Made by a program: the position numbers and the translations under genes
From: Acidimicrobiales bacterium AG-414-N20
GTDB taxonomy: Bacteria > Actinomycetota > Acidimicrobiia > Acidimicrobiales > MedAcidi-G1
Reading direction: 5' to 3'
Assembly (NCBI GenBank): GCA_003214465.1
Contig: QCLO01000007.1
Span: 1 to 64,000, forward strand
Length of the DNA: 64,000 bases
Notes under the pieces: generated by a model
Seen by the model: the letters and a program-made list of their open reading frames with translations, nothing else
Database searches by the model: none
What the model was told of the DNA's origin: nothing
Part shown: positions 28,270 through 37,329 of the stretch, one piece after another
Layout of the letters: each line of letters starts with the position of its first letter
Position numbering within the stretch: position 1 is the stretch's first letter

Positions 28270-29199
28270 ATGGAGTGGATCGAAACAACGGGGTCCACCG
28301 TTGATGAGGCTAAAGATAGAGCATTAGATCGTCTAGGTATTGCAGAAGATGACATGCAGTTTGAGATTATAGAAGAAGGAAGCAGTTCTCTATTTCGATT
28401 AAAAAGGAAAGAAGCGCGCTTACGGGCCAGAGTAAAGCCAGTAAACACGAAGCCTACATTTGATCGTCGTTCGAGAAATAAAAACCAAAGTAGAGGTGGA
28501 AAGAATAGTAATAAGTCAGGAAATGACAGAAATACTAATTCTAAGAAAAATCCAAAAAATAATACACAAAAGGAAAGTAATAAAAAGAGTACTAATAATA
28601 ATAAAACCGATAAGAATGCGGCAAACAATAGAAAAAGGCGCGATACTGATATCAAATCTGATAAGAAAGGAAGTTCTAAAACAGATTCTGAAAGGCGTAG
28701 TAAAGCCAGAGAGACTGTGGAAAAAAATAAAATGAATCTTGAAGAACAATCGGAAATCATTGAAGATTTCGTAACAGGTTTGCTTAAAAAAATGGGTTTA
28801 CAGGCACGCGTTGTTAGCTCTATAGAAGATAATCGTGCTGTTGTTCAGGCACAAGGATTAAATCTTGGACTAGCTATTGGACCTAGAGGTGAAACAGTGC
28901 GCGCAATCACGCAGCTTTCACACACCATGATTCAGAGACTTTCAGATGGTGAAGCTGAGGGTAAATTAACCGTAGATATTGGTGGGTACCGGGAAAGAAG
29001 AAGGACTTTTTTGGCTGAATTTGCAGTAAATCAAGCAAATGAGGTTTTAGAAGATGGAAATTCAGTAGCCCTGGACCCTATGAATGCCTCGGATAGGAAA
29101 GTTGTTCATGATGCAGTTTCTGATGTAGAAGGTGTTACAACACGTTCAGAAGGTTCAGATTACGATCGTCATGTAGTAATAATCGTAGATGAAATGTAG
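28270..29199 (+). CDS. jag: RNA-binding protein KhpB/Jag with low-complexity linker
   Basis: RNA-binding protein usually encoded after yidC. It has a Jag-N domain (about 1-55, starting WIETTGSTVDEAKDRALDRLG), a KH domain (about 160-235) with a GPRGETV loop in place of GxxG, and an R3H domain near the C-terminus containing RKVVHDAV (about 275-282). Residues 60-150 form a long Lys/Asn-rich linker that is probably disordered. The linker is the main difference from the E. faecalis or S. pneumoniae proteins. Overlaps rsmG by 11 bases. Confidence 0.93.
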   Translation: MEWIETTGSTVDEAKDRALDRLGIAEDDMQFEIIEEGSSSLFRLKRKEARLRARVKPVNTKPTFDRRSRNKNQSRGGKNSNKSGNDRNTNSKKNPKNNTQKESNKKSTNNNKTDKNAANNRKRRDTDIKSDKKGSSKTDSERRSKARETVEKNKMNLEEQSEIIEDFVTGLLKKMGLQARVVSSIEDNRAVVQAQGLNLGLAIGPRGETVRAITQLSHTMIQRLSDGEAEGKLTVDIGGYRERRRTFLAEFAVNQANEVLEDGNSVALDPMNASDRKVVHDAVSDVEGVTTRSEGSDYDRHVVIIVDEM

Positions 29200-29839
29200 T
29201 GATATAACACTTCAAAAAATTCTTGATTTAGCTGTTAATGAAGGGTTTTTAACAGCTAATGCATCTAGAGAGGGCATTGAACACAGTAAGGGATTTTTAT
29301 TTTCAGAAGAGAACTCTTCTTTTCTAAAAAATCTTAAAAATGAAGATTTAGCTATTGATTTAGGTACCGGTGGTGGTCTTCCTGGTTTAGTTTTATCTAC
29401 TTTTACCAACTGTTTTTGGTTGTTGACTGATCGCGGTGAAAGAAGGTGTGATTTTTTAAAAAAAGCTGTTTTTGAACTTGGTCTAGATGCAAGGGTAGAA
29501 GTTGTTAAGTGTTCTGTTGAAGAGCTAAGTCGGGGCAAATACAGAGAAAAAGTAAAACTTGTCACCGCTAGAAGTTTTGGACCGCCCGCAATTACAGCAG
29601 AATGTGCAACACCTTTTTTGAGAGAAGATGGCTTATTTATAGTAAGTGAACCACCTTCTGATAATTCAATTGAAAATGATAACAGATGGCCACCAGACGG
29701 GTTAAATACACTTGGTTTAAAACAAAAAGAACAATGGCATACAGGTTCAGCAGGGTACAGAGCTTTTTGTCTTGATGGTAAATGTCCTAAAATTTATCCC
29801 CGTCGGTTTAACAGAATGGTAAAAAGCCCAGTTTTTTAA
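29189..29839 (+). CDS. rsmG: 16S rRNA (guanine-527-N7) methyltransferase RsmG
   Basis: SAM-dependent methyltransferase for 16S rRNA G527. In the 216-residue chain the SAM-binding loop is IDLGTGGGLPGLVL (about residue 54-67), followed by LLTDRGERRCDFL and VTARSFGPPA, as in RsmG/GidB. It sits in the canonical jag-rsmG-parA order, overlapping jag. Confidence 0.95.
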   Translation: MKCSDITLQKILDLAVNEGFLTANASREGIEHSKGFLFSEENSSFLKNLKNEDLAIDLGTGGGLPGLVLSTFTNCFWLLTDRGERRCDFLKKAVFELGLDARVEVVKCSVEELSRGKYREKVKLVTARSFGPPAITAECATPFLREDGLFIVSEPPSDNSIENDNRWPPDGLNTLGLKQKEQWHTGSAGYRAFCLDGKCPKIYPRRFNRMVKSPVF

Positions 29840-29865
29840 GACTTTTAGTTAAATGAGACCATTTA

Positions 29866-29881
29866 GGTTTCACGTGAAACA
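29866..29881. promoter_or_regulatory. parS centromere site 1
   Basis: A perfect 14-base palindrome GTTTCACGTGAAAC (29867-29880) matches the parS core, with outer bases G and A. It lies upstream of parA and is expected to be bound by ParB. Confidence 0.88.
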
Positions 29882-29892
29882 TAAAAAATCGT

Positions 29893-29908
29893 TGTTTCAC
29901 GTGAAACA
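29893..29908. promoter_or_regulatory. parS centromere site 2
   Basis: TGTTTCACGTGAAACA is a full 16-base match to the bacterial parS consensus, 11 bases after site 1. The tandem pair sits between rsmG and parA, about 3.8 kb from the dnaA-rpmH spacer, as expected for origin-proximal segregation sites. Confidence 0.93.
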
Positions 29909-29962
29909 CTAATTTTTAAAGGGTACTTGTTTGTTTTTGCTTATTAGGTAATGTTGTGAGCA

Positions 29963-30766
29963 ATGTCGATTACTTCTCAAAATGATGGTGAATCACCCCA
30001 CAAAAAAAGTCCAAGAATTATTGCTATCGCTAATCAAAAGGGTGGTGTTGGTAAAACAACAACGACAATAAATCTAGGTGCTGCCATTGCTGAAAGTGGT
30101 AAAAAGGTTCTTATTGTAGATTTGGATCCACAGTCAAACACAACAACAGGTTTAGGAGTTTCAACCAAAGAATTAAACATTTCTATCTATCAAGTGATTA
30201 TTCAAGAAAAAACCGCATCTGAAGCGATTCTTAATGTTGGGATAGAAAATCTTGATCTACTACCTTCAAGCTTGGAGTTGGCGGGAGCTGAAATTGAGCT
30301 TGTTACAGTCTTTAGCAGGGAACAGAGACTCGCCAGAGCTTTAGATGATGTTGTTGGTAATTATGAGTTTATTCTTATTGATTGTCCTCCAGCTTTAGGT
30401 CTTTTAACCGTGAATGCATTGTGTTTTGCTAGTGAAGTGATAGTTCCAATTCAATGTGAATATTACGCTTTAGAAGGTTTAGGACAACTTGTAGGGAATG
30501 TTGATTTGGTTAAATCAAATTTAAACCCAGAGTTAGAAATATCAAAAATTGTTTTAGTTATGTATGACTCGCGAACAAAAATATCAAAACAAGTTTCTGA
30601 TGAAGTTAGAGAATATTTCGGTGACCGTGTTTGCAAACAGATAATACCTAGATCTGTTCGTCTCTCTGAAGCCCCTTCATATGGTCAACCAATAACGGTT
30701 TTTGATCCTACTTCGCGAGGTGCAATTGCTTATAAAGAGTTAGCAAGGGAGGTTTTAAATGAGTAA
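29963..30766 (+). CDS. parA: Chromosome partitioning ATPase ParA
   Basis: Walker-type ATPase that drives segregation of ParB-parS complexes. The 267-residue protein has the deviant Walker A IANQKGGVGKTTTTINL (about 22-38), VDLDPQSNTTTGLG, DCPPALGLLTVNAL and IPRSVRLSEAPSYG near the end, all typical of chromosomal ParA. ATG at 29963 is used because the nearby upstream ATG (29951) and GTG (29956) run quickly into stops. Overlaps parB by 8 bases. Confidence 0.97.
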   Translation: MSITSQNDGESPHKKSPRIIAIANQKGGVGKTTTTINLGAAIAESGKKVLIVDLDPQSNTTTGLGVSTKELNISIYQVIIQEKTASEAILNVGIENLDLLPSSLELAGAEIELVTVFSREQRLARALDDVVGNYEFILIDCPPALGLLTVNALCFASEVIVPIQCEYYALEGLGQLVGNVDLVKSNLNPELEISKIVLVMYDSRTKISKQVSDEVREYFGDRVCKQIIPRSVRLSEAPSYGQPITVFDPTSRGAIAYKELAREVLNE

Positions 30767-31670
30767 AAAAACTGGGTTAGGAAAAGGTTTGTCTGCATTG
30801 ATTCCAGATTCACTAAGCGACCAGGAAACAAGTCTAATTTCGCAAAACAAAGGAGAAAAAGATACTTTAACGGCCTTTGGAAGTGAATTAAGGCAGGTTC
30901 CTTTAGCTGATATAGAGCGGAATCCTTATCAGCCTAGAACTGTTTTTGATGATGATAAGTTGTCAGAATTAACATCATCTATTCAAGAGGTTGGTGTTCT
31001 TCAACCGATTTTATTACGTGAGTTAAATGGTCGGTATGAGTTGGTTGCTGGAGAGAGAAGATGGCTGGCAGCAAGAAGAGCCGGCTTGTCGTCTATACCT
31101 GCTGTTATTAGAAGAATTAAAGATATTGAATCTTTTGAACAAGCAATTATTGAAAATCTTCATCGAGAAGATCTAAATCCAATTGATGAGGCTGTTGCTT
31201 ATCACCGTCTCATGGATGAATTTAGTATGACCCAACAGCAAGTTGCTGAAAAGGTTGGAAGGAGTCGTCCAGCTATTGCTAACTCTTTAAGACTTTTGCA
31301 CCTTTCTTCTGATGTCCAAAGATTGATAATTGATGGTGCTTTAAGTGCCGGGCATGCTAGGTGTTTAGCTGGTTTAAGTGATAGAAAAATTCAAGAAAAA
31401 TTAGCATCAAGGATAATTTCAGAAGGACTTTCAGTGCGTCAACTTGAGGCAATAGTTAGTGACATACAAGATGCAAGTGGATTTGAAACCAAGGAAAAAT
31501 CAATTCTGGGTAATTCAGTTAAAGAAGCTGCTTATCTTGAAGTAGAAAATGTTCTATCAGAAAGGTTCGATACTAAAGTTTCTGTCATTTCTAAAGGTAA
31601 AAGAGGGCGAATATTAATTGAGTTTGCAGATTCTGAAGATTTACAAAGGATATTTAGCATTTTAGAATAA
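30759..31670 (+). CDS. parB: Chromosome partitioning protein ParB
   Basis: CTPase-type centromere-binding protein. The 303-residue chain begins KKTGLGKGLSALIP, then shows the N-domain motifs ADIERNPYQPR and LVAGERRWLAARRAG. IIENLHREDLNPIDEAVAYH and the helix-turn-helix VGRSRPAIANSLRLLHL follow, with a C-terminal dimer domain. It should bind the two parS sites upstream of parA. Confidence 0.97.
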   Translation: MSKKTGLGKGLSALIPDSLSDQETSLISQNKGEKDTLTAFGSELRQVPLADIERNPYQPRTVFDDDKLSELTSSIQEVGVLQPILLRELNGRYELVAGERRWLAARRAGLSSIPAVIRRIKDIESFEQAIIENLHREDLNPIDEAVAYHRLMDEFSMTQQQVAEKVGRSRPAIANSLRLLHLSSDVQRLIIDGALSAGHARCLAGLSDRKIQEKLASRIISEGLSVRQLEAIVSDIQDASGFETKEKSILGNSVKEAAYLEVENVLSERFDTKVSVISKGKRGRILIEFADSEDLQRIFSILE

Positions 31671-31690
31671 TTATTCTTTCTAATATATAA

Positions 31691-32683
31691 TTATTCAGCA
31701 AATTCTAAAGGATCTTTAAACCAATTTGCAATAGCTTCAGCTAAACCTTTAGCTATCTCATTTGTGTTTTCTACGACTTTTCCAGGTGGTCCGAGAAAGC
31801 AAATGACAGCTGGCATTTTTGTTGCTCTTAATATTGGCATTTGCATGCCATTAGTTGAAGTTTTCACATTTATTATTTGCTTAATTGCTTTTGAACAATG
31901 CGATGCTAGACGAAAACCACCTTCACTTTGAGAGTTTTTTGTTTTGAAATAACTGACTGTGCAATAAGAATCATTCTCAATATAAATTCCTAGGTACATT
32001 TCAGCTTCAAATCCATTTGCTGTTCTAGCTTGAATGTCCTCATCTGGATTATTTAAGTCAATTACTTTTGCCCCTTTTTGACGAAGCATTCTTGCTGTTG
32101 CATTTGCTAGAGTTGCGCTATTACCAAAGTGGCCCACAACCAAGTGGCGTGATTTTAATTCGGTGTTTTGAATTCTTAAGTTTTCAATTTCTTTTATTTT
32201 GGAAATTTGCGTACCAGAAGTCTCACGGTTTTTTATATTTTGAAGACTTCTAATTGTTTCATGTCCGGCAATGCCATCTTCTATAAGTCCGAAATTCTTT
32301 TGAAAATCAATTAAGGCATTAACTGTTTGAGGTCCAAAAATTCCATCAACTCTTCCGACATCAAAACCTAATTTTCCTAATTGGGTTTGTAAATCTAATA
32401 CGTCATCCCCTTTAAGCATTGGAGATTGAAGATATAACTGTCTATTGCCTAACTTGAATGCTGCTTCTAATAAAACGGCTAGCGTGGTTTCATCTAAAAC
32501 ACCGTTTATTTTAAGTCCTCTTAACTTTTGAAACTCTTTTAGTTTTTCTTGAGTGTCGGGACCAAATTCTTTTTTAGTTATTTCAATTTTTTTTATAGAA
32601 AAACCTAAATTTGATAGACGTATTTGTAGAGAAAAAACATCATTTCCGGTATCCCCAATTTCTAAAGTGTTTTCGTTTTGCAC
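31691..32683 (-). CDS. cwlM: CwlM-like peptidoglycan-binding protein with a degenerate amidase domain
   Basis: The 330-residue protein has two peptidoglycan-binding repeats in the N-terminal half (about 7-75, with FSLQIRLSNLGF, and about 88-150, with DLQTQLGKLGFDVGRVDGIFG). A C-terminal Amidase_3-like domain follows. In that domain the residues where zinc ligands and the catalytic glutamate should stand read LGIYIEND and ICFLGPPGK, so it is probably not a hydrolase. In mycobacteria CwlM, encoded in the same neighbourhood, is phosphorylated by PknB and stimulates MurA; that role here is inferred. It converges on parB and lies downstream of trxA. Confidence 0.75.
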   Translation of the reverse strand: MQNENTLEIGDTGNDVFSLQIRLSNLGFSIKKIEITKKEFGPDTQEKLKEFQKLRGLKINGVLDETTLAVLLEAAFKLGNRQLYLQSPMLKGDDVLDLQTQLGKLGFDVGRVDGIFGPQTVNALIDFQKNFGLIEDGIAGHETIRSLQNIKNRETSGTQISKIKEIENLRIQNTELKSRHLVVGHFGNSATLANATARMLRQKGAKVIDLNNPDEDIQARTANGFEAEMYLGIYIENDSYCTVSYFKTKNSQSEGGFRLASHCSKAIKQIINVKTSTNGMQMPILRATKMPAVICFLGPPGKVVENTNEIAKGLAEAIANWFKDPLEFAE

Positions 32684-32707
32684 AACATTTTTCTTGGGTT
32701 AATTTTT

Positions 32708-33034
32708 CTAAATAAACTCTGATAAAGCATCTAACAGTTGATGTTTTCCTTGGGCGCCTACTAAACGTTTTTCAGGTTCTCCATTATTGAAAACAATCAA
32801 AGTAGGAATGCTCATTATTTCAAATTTTTGTGCTAATTCAGGAGCGTTATCAACATCTACTTTTGCTATTTTTATTACTCCTTCTTGTTCATCAGCAATT
32901 TCTTCCAAAATAGGAGCAATCATTTTGCAAGGTCCACACCACTCGGCCCAAAAATCTACAAGGACTGGTTGATTAGCTGAATTAATTTCACTTTCAAAAT
33001 TTTCTTCTGAAAGATTTGTGATAGCCGCACTCAT
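32708..33034 (-). CDS. trxA: Thioredoxin
   Basis: Disulfide reductase partner of TrxB. The classic active site WAEWCGPCKMIAPILEEIA lies near residue 25, with the cis-proline segment SIPTLIVFNNGE. I place the start at the ATG at 33034 because GGAGAG precedes it at proper spacing; an upstream ATG (33046) would overlap that ribosome binding site. Resulting length is 108 residues, normal for the family. Confidence 0.96.
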   Translation of the reverse strand: MSAAITNLSEENFESEINSANQPVLVDFWAEWCGPCKMIAPILEEIADEQEGVIKIAKVDVDNAPELAQKFEIMSIPTLIVFNNGEPEKRLVGAQGKHQLLDALSEFI

Positions 33035-33129
33035 TATTCTCTCCATGGGTAGTTAGTTATTTAAGGATTTTTACACCTTATAGATGCTTAGTGCGTACAC
33101 CTTTAGGATTTTTTTTATTTGGTTCAAAT

Positions 33130-34101
33130 TTAATGGTTTTCTAACCAGTGTTCTGCGTCAATGGCTGCCATACATCCTGATCCAGCAGCAGTAACAGCCT
33201 GTCTGTATTTATGATCTTGGACATCGCCACAAGCGAAAACTCCGTCAATATTTGTTTTTGAGCTGTGAGGGTCTGTCTCTATATATCCCAAGTCATCTAT
33301 TGAAAGTTTGTCTATGAAAAGTGAAGTGTTTGGCGTGTGACCTATAGCGATAAAAATTCCTTCTAAATCAAGTTGCGTTTCTTCAAGAGTTTTTGTATTT
33401 CGGATTTTTACAGCTTCAACAGAACTTGAACCAAGTATTTCTGTTACTTCAGAATCCCAAAGAAAATTTATTTTTGGATTTTCGTGAGCTCTCTTTTGCA
33501 TTATTTTCGACGCTCGTAATTCATCTCTCCTGTGGATCACAGTTACTTCACTGGCAAATTTTGTTAAAAAAGTCGCTTCTTCAATAGCAGAGTCACCTCC
33601 TCCTACAACTGCAATTTTTTTGTCTTTAAAAAAGAAACCGTCACATGTGGCACATGTTGATAAGCCATGTCCTAGTAGTCGTTTTTCTCCTTCAACTTCT
33701 AACATCACTGATTGAGCTCCCGTTGAAATAATTAATGCTTCGGCAGTATGTGTTGGAGAATCTTCATTTGGATCACCTATCCAGATTTCAAAAGGGTTTT
33801 TTGTTAAGTCCACTTTGGTCACTTTTCTTGTTGAAAATTTTGCGCCGAATCTTTCTGCTTGGGCTTTCATATCAGCCATTAATTGTGGACCTAAAATTCC
33901 ATCAGGAAAACCAGGAAAATTTTCTACTTCAGTTGTAAGCATCAATTGTCCACCTGGTTGATCTCCGGTAGATGATGGTTCCCCTTCTATAACTAAAGGG
34001 TTCAATTCAGCACGTGCAGAATAAATAGCAGCAGTTAAACCGGCCGGTCCGGATCCTATTATGACTATTTTATTGTGGCTATCTGACATTTGTTTTCCCA
34101 T
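33130..34101 (-). CDS. trxB: Thioredoxin reductase
   Basis: FAD/NADPH enzyme that reduces thioredoxin. The chain has FAD-binding IIGSGPAGLTAAIYSAR, the redox-active CATCDGFFF, NADPH-binding VVGGGDSAIEEATFL and GVFACGDVQDHKYRQAVTAAGSG. The annotated start (34101) encodes MGKQMSDSH; the second ATG at 34089 (MSDSH) has GGGAAA upstream and fits the family length better, so either is possible. Upstream of trxA on the same strand. Confidence 0.96.
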   Translation of the reverse strand: MGKQMSDSHNKIVIIGSGPAGLTAAIYSARAELNPLVIEGEPSSTGDQPGGQLMLTTEVENFPGFPDGILGPQLMADMKAQAERFGAKFSTRKVTKVDLTKNPFEIWIGDPNEDSPTHTAEALIISTGAQSVMLEVEGEKRLLGHGLSTCATCDGFFFKDKKIAVVGGGDSAIEEATFLTKFASEVTVIHRRDELRASKIMQKRAHENPKINFLWDSEVTEILGSSSVEAVKIRNTKTLEETQLDLEGIFIAIGHTPNTSLFIDKLSIDDLGYIETDPHSSKTNIDGVFACGDVQDHKYRQAVTAAGSGCMAAIDAEHWLENH

Positions 34102-34112
34102 TTAACGAATGA

Positions 34113-34415
34113 TTACTGTTTGTTGCTTTGCCCTTTTTTTAATATGAGAAGTCCTAAAATACAAGAGAATAAACCTAAGAAAATAAATGCTAACCAAGAT
34201 CCTCCAGGTATTACATAGTCAATAATTTTAAAAATAGCTATTACGAAAAAAATTATTGCTACAAAGACACAAAGCAATATTGCTATCCCATAAATAATCC
34301 ATTTAGATGATGAAATTATTGGATCAGTTGTGAATGAACGAAATTGTGAAACTGCTTTAATAAATTTGTTTGTAATTGAAGTAGTCCAATTTTCATTTTC
34401 TTTATTAGTTTTCAT
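34113..34415 (-). CDS. Small two-helix membrane protein, unknown
   Basis: A 100-residue protein with two hydrophobic helices (about 38-66 and 72-92) and polar ends. No known family is recognised. It sits between degV and trxB, where related actinobacteria often carry murJ and a sigma factor, neither seen here. It ends 11 bases before trxB and is likely in the same transcript. Confidence 0.55.
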   Translation of the reverse strand: MKTNKENENWTTSITNKFIKAVSQFRSFTTDPIISSSKWIIYGIAILLCVFVAIIFFVIAIFKIIDYVIPGGSWLAFIFLGLFSCILGLLILKKGQSNKQ

Positions 34416-34425
34416 TTAATTTTTA

Positions 34426-35265
34426 CTAGTTTTTTAAAGTAAAACAGATACCTATTACACCCGGTCCACCATGACTAGCCACAACAGGACCAAGAGCGCT
34501 TACACGTATTTTTGTTTGATCTATTTGCCCTTCAAGTGTGTTAAGAAATTCATCTAAGTCTTCAGCTCTGGCGTGCATTACAACTAGATTCTCAATATTC
34601 CCCTCAAATTCAGCCAATTTATCACGAAGCCATAAAAGAGATTTTTTTCTTGTTCTTTGTCTTCCTGCTTCTTCAACGATTCCGCTACTAACATCGATAA
34701 GTGGTTTTATTGAAAGCATGCTGCCAAGCAAAGCTTGGGCGTTACCAATTCTTCCACCTTTTTTAAGATTTTCTAAAGTATCTATAGCGGCGTATACGCG
34801 TGTTTTTGAACGCAAGTCATCCAAAAGCGTGAGTATTTCATCAACCGAACGATTGTCTTTGGAAGCTTTTGCAGCTTCTAAAACCATTGTGCCCAATCCA
34901 CCTGTAACAGATTTACTGTCAAATATTCTTATATCTTTACCATCTAGTTCACGTGCACCTGTTTCTGCTGCTTGGATTGTTGCAGAAAGATCGCTTGACA
35001 TATTTATGCAAATAACACTTTCAGCTCCTTGTTCAAAGCATTCTTCAAAAACTGTTTTAAACGCGCCAGGTGAAGGTGCAGCAGTTTGCGGAACATCTTC
35101 ACTGTTATGCATTCTGTTATAGAATTCGTCCGCTCCAAGTTCAACACGGTCAATTAATTCTTCTTCGCCGAATCTGATGCTTAATGGGACAATTAAAATA
35201 TCTAAGTTTGAAGCTTCTTCATCAGAAAGATCGCTTCCGCTATCTGTAACAATTCTGATTTTCAT
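34426..35265 (-). CDS. DegV family fatty-acid-binding protein
   Basis: The 279-residue protein starts RIVTDSGSDLSDEEA, the DegV family opening, and carries TAAPSPGAFKTVFEE, INMSSDLSATIQAAE, DSKSVTGGLGTMVLEAA and SIKPLIDVSSGIVEEAGR. DegV/FakB proteins bind fatty acids, in Firmicutes as FakB partners of the kinase FakA. No fakA is visible nearby, so its role here is open. It overlaps the downstream stop of the DUF6049-like gene by 4 bases. Confidence 0.88.
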   Translation of the reverse strand: MKIRIVTDSGSDLSDEEASNLDILIVPLSIRFGEEELIDRVELGADEFYNRMHNSEDVPQTAAPSPGAFKTVFEECFEQGAESVICINMSSDLSATIQAAETGARELDGKDIRIFDSKSVTGGLGTMVLEAAKASKDNRSVDEILTLLDDLRSKTRVYAAIDTLENLKKGGRIGNAQALLGSMLSIKPLIDVSSGIVEEAGRQRTRKKSLLWLRDKLAEFEGNIENLVVMHARAEDLDEFLNTLEGQIDQTKIRVSALGPVVASHGGPGVIGICFTLKN

Positions 35266-37175
35266 ATTTCCTCCTGCCTATGGTTGGATCGTAGTCGTCT
35301 AGAACGCAACCACCAGAATGCGAGAAAAAAAACAGCACTAACAAAAAGTAAAATTCCCACACCTGATAGTCGAGTTGTTCTTATTAAAAGCGTATTTGAG
35401 TCTAATTGTAAAAGATGTTCTTTATCTGGAGATCTTATTCCTATACGGATTTGCGAATCACCGGATGCACGAGAACTTACAGGTATCTTTATTTTATTCG
35501 TACCAGGATTTAGTTTGACTTCTAAAGTTTGACCTGCAGGAAAACTAATACGTCCGTCACTTTGAAGTATTAGTACTACATTTGCGTCATGATTTAGACT
35601 GTTTTGGAGAGTAAAAGGTATTTCTGCTTTTCTACTTGTAAGTCTAACGTTTTGGTTTTCAGGGCTTGTGAATCCATCAATTACTTTGACTATTTCCTCA
35701 TAAATAGTCGTGAAATATTTCGATGTATCATTTTCGTTTAGTTCACTAGCGGAAGTTGTATCGAGAAGCTCATAAAGAAAAGAAGTATTTGGATGAGGTT
35801 TTCCTATGACTTCTGAGTAAGCCTTAATTGCTGCTTTTGCTAGGTTTTGATTTGGAGCTCTGCTGGAAATATCTTGCGGCGATTTGTTCCAAAGAATGTA
35901 TTTGGTTTTATCAATTTCTTGATTTTTCTCAACATGATTAATAAGAACGGGAAGTGCTTTTATGTTTATATTAGGAAAGTTTTGCAAAGTTGTGAAAAAT
36001 TGGTTCAGAAGATTTTCAGATATATCACTTGGAATTTTTACTATGAGATTTTTCTCTTCTTTCGTTTCATCTAAAGTAAGCAAAGAGAGGTCAGCTAGTA
36101 GAAATTGAATGTCTAAGTTTTTATTTTCTAATTTCGTTAAATAGAAATTTATTGTTTCATCTAAAATAAAAACTTTAAAAACGTTTCCATCGTTTCCTTT
36201 TAGAGTAATAAAAGGGTTTATTTTCTGTTCTGGTTTGGGGTCGATATGAGACAATTCCGTAATGAAAGTTTTAATGCCAACTTTATTTAGAGCGTTAAGA
36301 GTTTCTATAACAGCACTATTTGAGATAAAAGAAAACAAACGATCTGGTTCTATTTGAAGTTGATTAGTTATTTGACGATCTCCTCTTTTTAGAAGATCGT
36401 TATAAGTTTCAAAGCGATCAATAAATCGCCATGCTTCAGGGTCGCTTGTTACAAAAGGGGAAGAAATAACATGTAATTGAGTTTTTGCTAAATTTTTAAG
36501 CTCTATTAGTAAAAGCTCATCTTTTGGGTTTTTTGATTTAGAAAGACCTGACAGGGTTGCTGGTGGCAAACTGATTGCGATTTTTATTTCAGGATTACTT
36601 TTTAGTGCGTTGACCAGATTAGTTAACTGATTAATTGCGTCTCCGTCGATAATGTAGGTTCCATCATGTTGAAGTGGTGGTTTAGCATTTATTTCAGCAA
36701 TAAATGCTAAAGAAATAGGTTTTAGTTTTTCTGGCTTAAGTAAATGTATAAGTGGAAAAACTAAAGATTCAGAATTTTCTTGATTTGAGTTATAGCTTTT
36801 TATGACTAGAGGGCTTACTGTTCCCGGTTCAGAAAAAACAGAATTATTTGTAAGACCATTTGTATTTAATTCGATAGTAATTTCTTTAGATTTAATTTGT
36901 TCTTGGGTCAGAATTATCTGAAATGGATCTGTTGTAGGTTCAGAGGTTTTGGAAATGAAACTTTCCTTTAGTGATTCTCTGTTTAATTTTTGAAGTGTGT
37001 ATATCTCAATTAAATCTCCTTCATTCAGATGGTTAATTGAAAGATTTAATTTGAACGAGTCATTATTTTCTGACCAGACCGGTTGTTCAAGCAAGGAGAG
37101 ATATTTCGCCTCATTTTGTGCATGTGCTGTTGTGTTTGGAAAGAGAATAAAAGCAACTATTGCGAGAATAGACAC
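35262..37175 (-). CDS. Large exported, membrane-anchored protein (DUF6049-like by position and layout)
   Basis: A 637-residue protein with an N-terminal signal sequence ending TTAHAQ and a C-terminal membrane helix (about 607-625) followed by RSRRLRSN, i.e. an extracytoplasmic body anchored by its C-terminus. The body is rich in beta-strand-like segments. In actinobacteria a similar large exported protein (Rv3909/DUF6049) lies between the CCA nucleotidyltransferase gene and murJ, so I infer kinship; direct similarity was not proved. The start GTG (37175) gives no basic N-region, but in-frame upstream codons encode Lys-rich residues, so translation could begin earlier at a non-ATG codon. Confidence 0.6.
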   Translation of the reverse strand: MSILAIVAFILFPNTTAHAQNEAKYLSLLEQPVWSENNDSFKLNLSINHLNEGDLIEIYTLQKLNRESLKESFISKTSEPTTDPFQIILTQEQIKSKEITIELNTNGLTNNSVFSEPGTVSPLVIKSYNSNQENSESLVFPLIHLLKPEKLKPISLAFIAEINAKPPLQHDGTYIIDGDAINQLTNLVNALKSNPEIKIAISLPPATLSGLSKSKNPKDELLLIELKNLAKTQLHVISSPFVTSDPEAWRFIDRFETYNDLLKRGDRQITNQLQIEPDRLFSFISNSAVIETLNALNKVGIKTFITELSHIDPKPEQKINPFITLKGNDGNVFKVFILDETINFYLTKLENKNLDIQFLLADLSLLTLDETKEEKNLIVKIPSDISENLLNQFFTTLQNFPNINIKALPVLINHVEKNQEIDKTKYILWNKSPQDISSRAPNQNLAKAAIKAYSEVIGKPHPNTSFLYELLDTTSASELNENDTSKYFTTIYEEIVKVIDGFTSPENQNVRLTSRKAEIPFTLQNSLNHDANVVLILQSDGRISFPAGQTLEVKLNPGTNKIKIPVSSRASGDSQIRIGIRSPDKEHLLQLDSNTLLIRTTRLSGVGILLFVSAVFFLAFWWLRSRRLRSNHRQEEI

Positions 37176-37329
37176 GTAAAAGCATTTCTTTATAAAACCT
37201 TTTAAAGCTAAAAACAGATTTTTCGTAATACTTACAGAATATGGCTTTTAGGTGCTTTTAGTAAGAGAAATTTTTAAGACTTATTTTCAAGGGCCCTATA
37301 TCGATAGAACTTCGAACTACGATCTTTAA

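Noticed and set aside
28203-28760. Leftward ORF of 185 codons opposite jag
   Set aside because: It is the complement of the Lys/Asn-rich linker of jag, which yields an artificial Leu/Phe-rich peptide; no ribosome binding site or family match.
31661-31690. Palindrome AGAATAATTATTCT at the parB/cwlM convergence
   Set aside because: AT-only palindrome without loop or U-run; it is probably compositional rather than a terminator.
34538-35122. Rightward ORF of 194 codons opposite degV
   Set aside because: Antisense shadow of a well-recognised DegV gene, with Ser-rich composition and no recognisable domain.
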